From assembly GCA_002332795.1 (NCBI GenBank), contig DDBP01000342.1, forward strand, positions 1 to 6,299: 6,299 nt of DNA. The letters are read 5' to 3'. Below are positions 4,673 to 6,299 of this stretch, one piece after another. Every line of letters begins with the position of its first letter. Position 1 is the first letter of the stretch. The translations under genes and the position numbers were made by a program. The DNA comes from Anaerolineales bacterium UBA2029. GTDB taxonomy: Bacteria > Chloroflexota > Anaerolineae > Aggregatilineales > Aggregatilineaceae. The notes beneath the pieces were generated by a model that saw only the letters and a program-made list of their open reading frames with translations, was not told the origin of the DNA and did no database searches.

Positions 4673-6299
4673 TTACGAGCCGACGACGGTCAACGAGTCG
4701 AGTAATGGGCACAGCAGCCCGTCATCTATGGCCTGAAAATCGTAGGACAGCGGCACCACTGCGCCTACCACTGCCCAGTCGTCTGGCCCCAGCGCCAGCG
4801 CATACAGAATCGCCGTGCTATCCGCCTGGACGATCAGGCCGCGCGCCGCCGGAAAGGCCATCTCCACCGGCGCAATGTTCGCCGCTGGCACCTTGAACAG
4901 ACCAGTCAGCAGACCGGCGGGCGTGTTCTCCGGCACGTCGAGCGTCTCTGCGCCCGGCTGAGCACGCAGCACCATCAGCAGCGGTTGGGAGGGCGTGTCC
5001 GCGGGACGAGCGGCGTCCTCGGCGCTGGCGAAGAACAGCACGCCGCTCACGCTGGCGTCGGGAAGATTCAGATCGCCCGGTGCAGTCTCCGTCCACCCTT
5101 CCGGCACGAGAAACTCCAGGCCCAATGCGGTGCTGCGATAGGTCACCAGCGCCGGCCCCGACGGAGTGGGAGTGGGCGGGAAGACAATCGGCGTGCGCGT
5201 CGGCTGCGGAGTGCGCATGGGCCGCGGGGTGGGCGTCGGCGTCACGCCTGGCGGGATCACTTCGAGCGCCAGCAACAGCGGCTCGAAAACGTCGGCCTGG
5301 TAGGCGGGCAATTCCGCTTCGGGAGCGCTGCCCGACAGCAGCAGCCATTCCCCATCAAGCGGAGCCAGATACAGCACGCCCTGTCGCCCTGCGCCCGGTG
5401 CCAGCAGGATCGGAATGGCCGCTTTGCCCTCGAAGGGCTGCAGTTTCCCGTTCACCTGCCGGGCCAGAGCCTCTGCCGCTGCGACCAGGTCGGTTTCGTC
5501 GGCGGGGATGCCCCACGCTTCCGCAAAATAGGCGGGATCGCCGCGGTAGATGAAGATTTCCGCCGTGCCGTCGGTGAGCCGCAGCGTGTGCGCATCCAGT
5601 CGCACTGGCGCGCGCCAGCCTTCTGGCAGCGGGAAGATCAGGCCCAGCGGTTGCCCGGCCAACGCCTCGGCGGTGGCCGTCGCGCCCAGCACGATGGCCG
5701 TCGCCGTGGCCCGCAGATCGGGTGTGGCGGTTGGGGGCAGGGTAGGAGTCCGGGCAGCAGCCGCCTGAGTAGCCGTCAGATCGAGCGCCACCTGAGTTTG
5801 CGTCGCCTGGGCAATGGCCGCGTCGGTGGCCTCGGCGACGATCTGCGTGGCCGTGAGTTCAGCCGCGCCGGGAGTGGGCGACGGAGCCAGCGCCGTCGCT
5901 GTGGCGAACAGATCGGGTGCAGCACCGGTCGGCGACGGTTCGAGCGTGGCGAAGGGAGTAGGCGGCAACGGCGTCGGCGTGGCGCTGGGCGTATTCGTTG
6001 GTCTGGGCGTCGGGGTCGGCGGAAGCGGTGTGGGGGTAGCCGTCGCCGTGGGCAAAGGCGTATTGGTTGGCACCGGTGTCAGCGTGGCGGTATCCGTCGG
6101 CCTGGGCGTCGGAGTTGGCGGAACCGGAGTAGGCGTGTTGGTCGGGCTGGGCCAGGCAGTCAATGTCGCTGCCACGCCCTGCGCAACCAGCGCAGACACC
6201 GTGGCTTGCGCCGCCCGCGTGCCCGTCAGATCAACCGTCGGCGTCAGCGTCGGCGGGATAGCTGTATAGGTCGGATAGGGGGTAGCGCTGGGCAATGGC
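4673..6299 (-). CDS. Thr-Pro-rich exported protein with two LGLxFxxPEGW modules (5' end outside window)
   Basis: At least 540 residues are visible and I do not recognise a named family. Counting from the TTG at 6295: residues 1-125 are a Thr-Pro-rich stalk with an internal 33-residue repeat, and 126-214 are an Ala-Thr-rich region with repeated D/E-L-x-A-T motifs. Residues about 216-349 form a first globular module opening LGLIFPLPEGW, and a 357-380 linker contains PRPMRTPQPTRTPI. Residues about 384-540 form a second module opening LGLEFLVPEGW. Modules with this kind of opening resemble PsbP/Mog1/DcrB-fold domains of lipoproteins and surface proteins; that is a resemblance, not an identification. 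The frame is open to the window edge: the codon before the TTG is CCA and the composition continues unchanged, so the TTG is probably an internal Leu and the signal sequence or membrane anchor lies beyond 6299. By analogy with its convergent neighbour, an N-terminal cytoplasmic domain and membrane helix are possible. It ends at a TAA just before a strong terminator. Confidence 0.8.
   Translation of the reverse strand, partial: PLPSATPYPTYTAIPPTLTPTVDLTGTRAAQATVSALVAQGVAATLTAWPSPTNTPTPVPPTPTPRPTDTATLTPVPTNTPLPTATATPTPLPPTPTPRPTNTPSATPTPLPPTPFATLEPSPTGAAPDLFATATALAPSPTPGAAELTATQIVAEATDAAIAQATQTQVALDLTATQAAAARTPTLPPTATPDLRATATAIVLGATATAEALAGQPLGLIFPLPEGWRAPVRLDAHTLRLTDGTAEIFIYRGDPAYFAEAWGIPADETDLVAAAEALARQVNGKLQPFEGKAAIPILLAPGAGRQGVLYLAPLDGEWLLLSGSAPEAELPAYQADVFEPLLLALEVIPPGVTPTPTPRPMRTPQPTRTPIVFPPTPTPSGPALVTYRSTALGLEFLVPEGWTETAPGDLNLPDASVSGVLFFASAEDAARPADTPSQPLLMVLRAQPGAETLDVPENTPAGLLTGLFKVPAANIAPVEMAFPAARGLIVQADSTAILYALALGPDDWAVVGAVVPLSYDFQAIDDGLLCPLLDSLTVVGS
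5186..5227 (-). repeat. Linker-coding repeat, copy B (inverted relative to 4474-4515)
   Basis: This segment encodes PRPMRTPQPTRTPI, the hinge between the two globular modules. It is the partner of copy A in the ATPase tail, in opposite orientation and the same codon phase. The longest exact runs shared are only 12 and 11 bases. Confidence 0.8.
5991..6133 (-). repeat. Degenerate 99-bp-period repeat in the Thr-Pro stalk
   Basis: Two 44-base segments, 5991-6034 and 6090-6133, agree at 36 positions and start 99 bases apart. They encode the related peptides PTPLPPTPTPRPTNTP and PTPVPPTPTPRPTDTA. The differences are mostly third-position changes, so the copies are old or held by selection for the peptide. 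It fits growth of the stalk by tandem duplication. Confidence 0.65.

Noticed and set aside
5814..6269. Plus-strand open frame rich in Gly and Val (GVGVG)
   Set aside because: It is the reverse complement of Thr-Pro codons (ACN CCN read backwards gives GGN GTN); it has no independent support.
6293..6295. TTG as the true start of the modular protein
   Set aside because: The frame is open to the window edge with the preceding codon encoding Pro, there is no room to see a ribosome site, and an exported protein should begin with a signal or membrane segment that is absent here.

Overview
The window looks like chromosomal DNA from a high-GC member of the Chloroflexota, probably Anaerolineae-like. 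Three of the four genes encode exported or membrane proteins with long Thr-Pro-rich linkers (repeated TPTP / TATP / PPTPTPRPT), a habit very common in that phylum. The left end also carries a long palindrome of the 'CCTCACCCCC ... CCCCTCTCC' kind that I associate with the same genomes. This placement is inference from style; there is no rRNA or marker gene in the window.

Layout. Positions 1-247 hold no convincing gene: a nested palindrome (35-137) and a small hairpin (142-165) lie downstream of the first gene. Positions 248-1666 (minus) encode a secreted clan GH-A-type glycoside hydrolase with both catalytic glutamates present. Positions 1667-1955 are a divergent intergenic region with a good sigma70-type promoter for the hydrolase and a weaker candidate for the gene facing right. 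Positions 1956-2936 (plus) encode an aldo/keto reductase with an intact catalytic tetrad. After an 82-base gap, positions 3019-4596 (plus) encode an AAA/STAND-type ATPase with one C-terminal membrane helix and a Thr-Pro-rich tail predicted to lie outside the cell. A strong hairpin terminator (4623-4652) sits between this gene and a convergent minus-strand gene (4673 to beyond 6299). That last gene encodes a Thr-Pro-rich protein with two related C-terminal 'LGLxFxxPEGW' modules; its N-terminus lies outside the window.

How the genes might relate. The hydrolase and reductase are divergent and could both serve carbohydrate use, but nothing in the sequence ties them together. The more interesting pair is the membrane ATPase and the convergent modular protein. 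They share a 14-residue linker peptide, encoded by 42-bp segments that are 36/42 identical, codon-aligned and in inverted orientation, and they also share an N/D-L-x-[GA]-T-x-x-A motif. This suggests common ancestry of their tails, or an exchange of C-terminal modules. No CRISPR array, tRNA, rRNA, insertion sequence or phage gene was seen.
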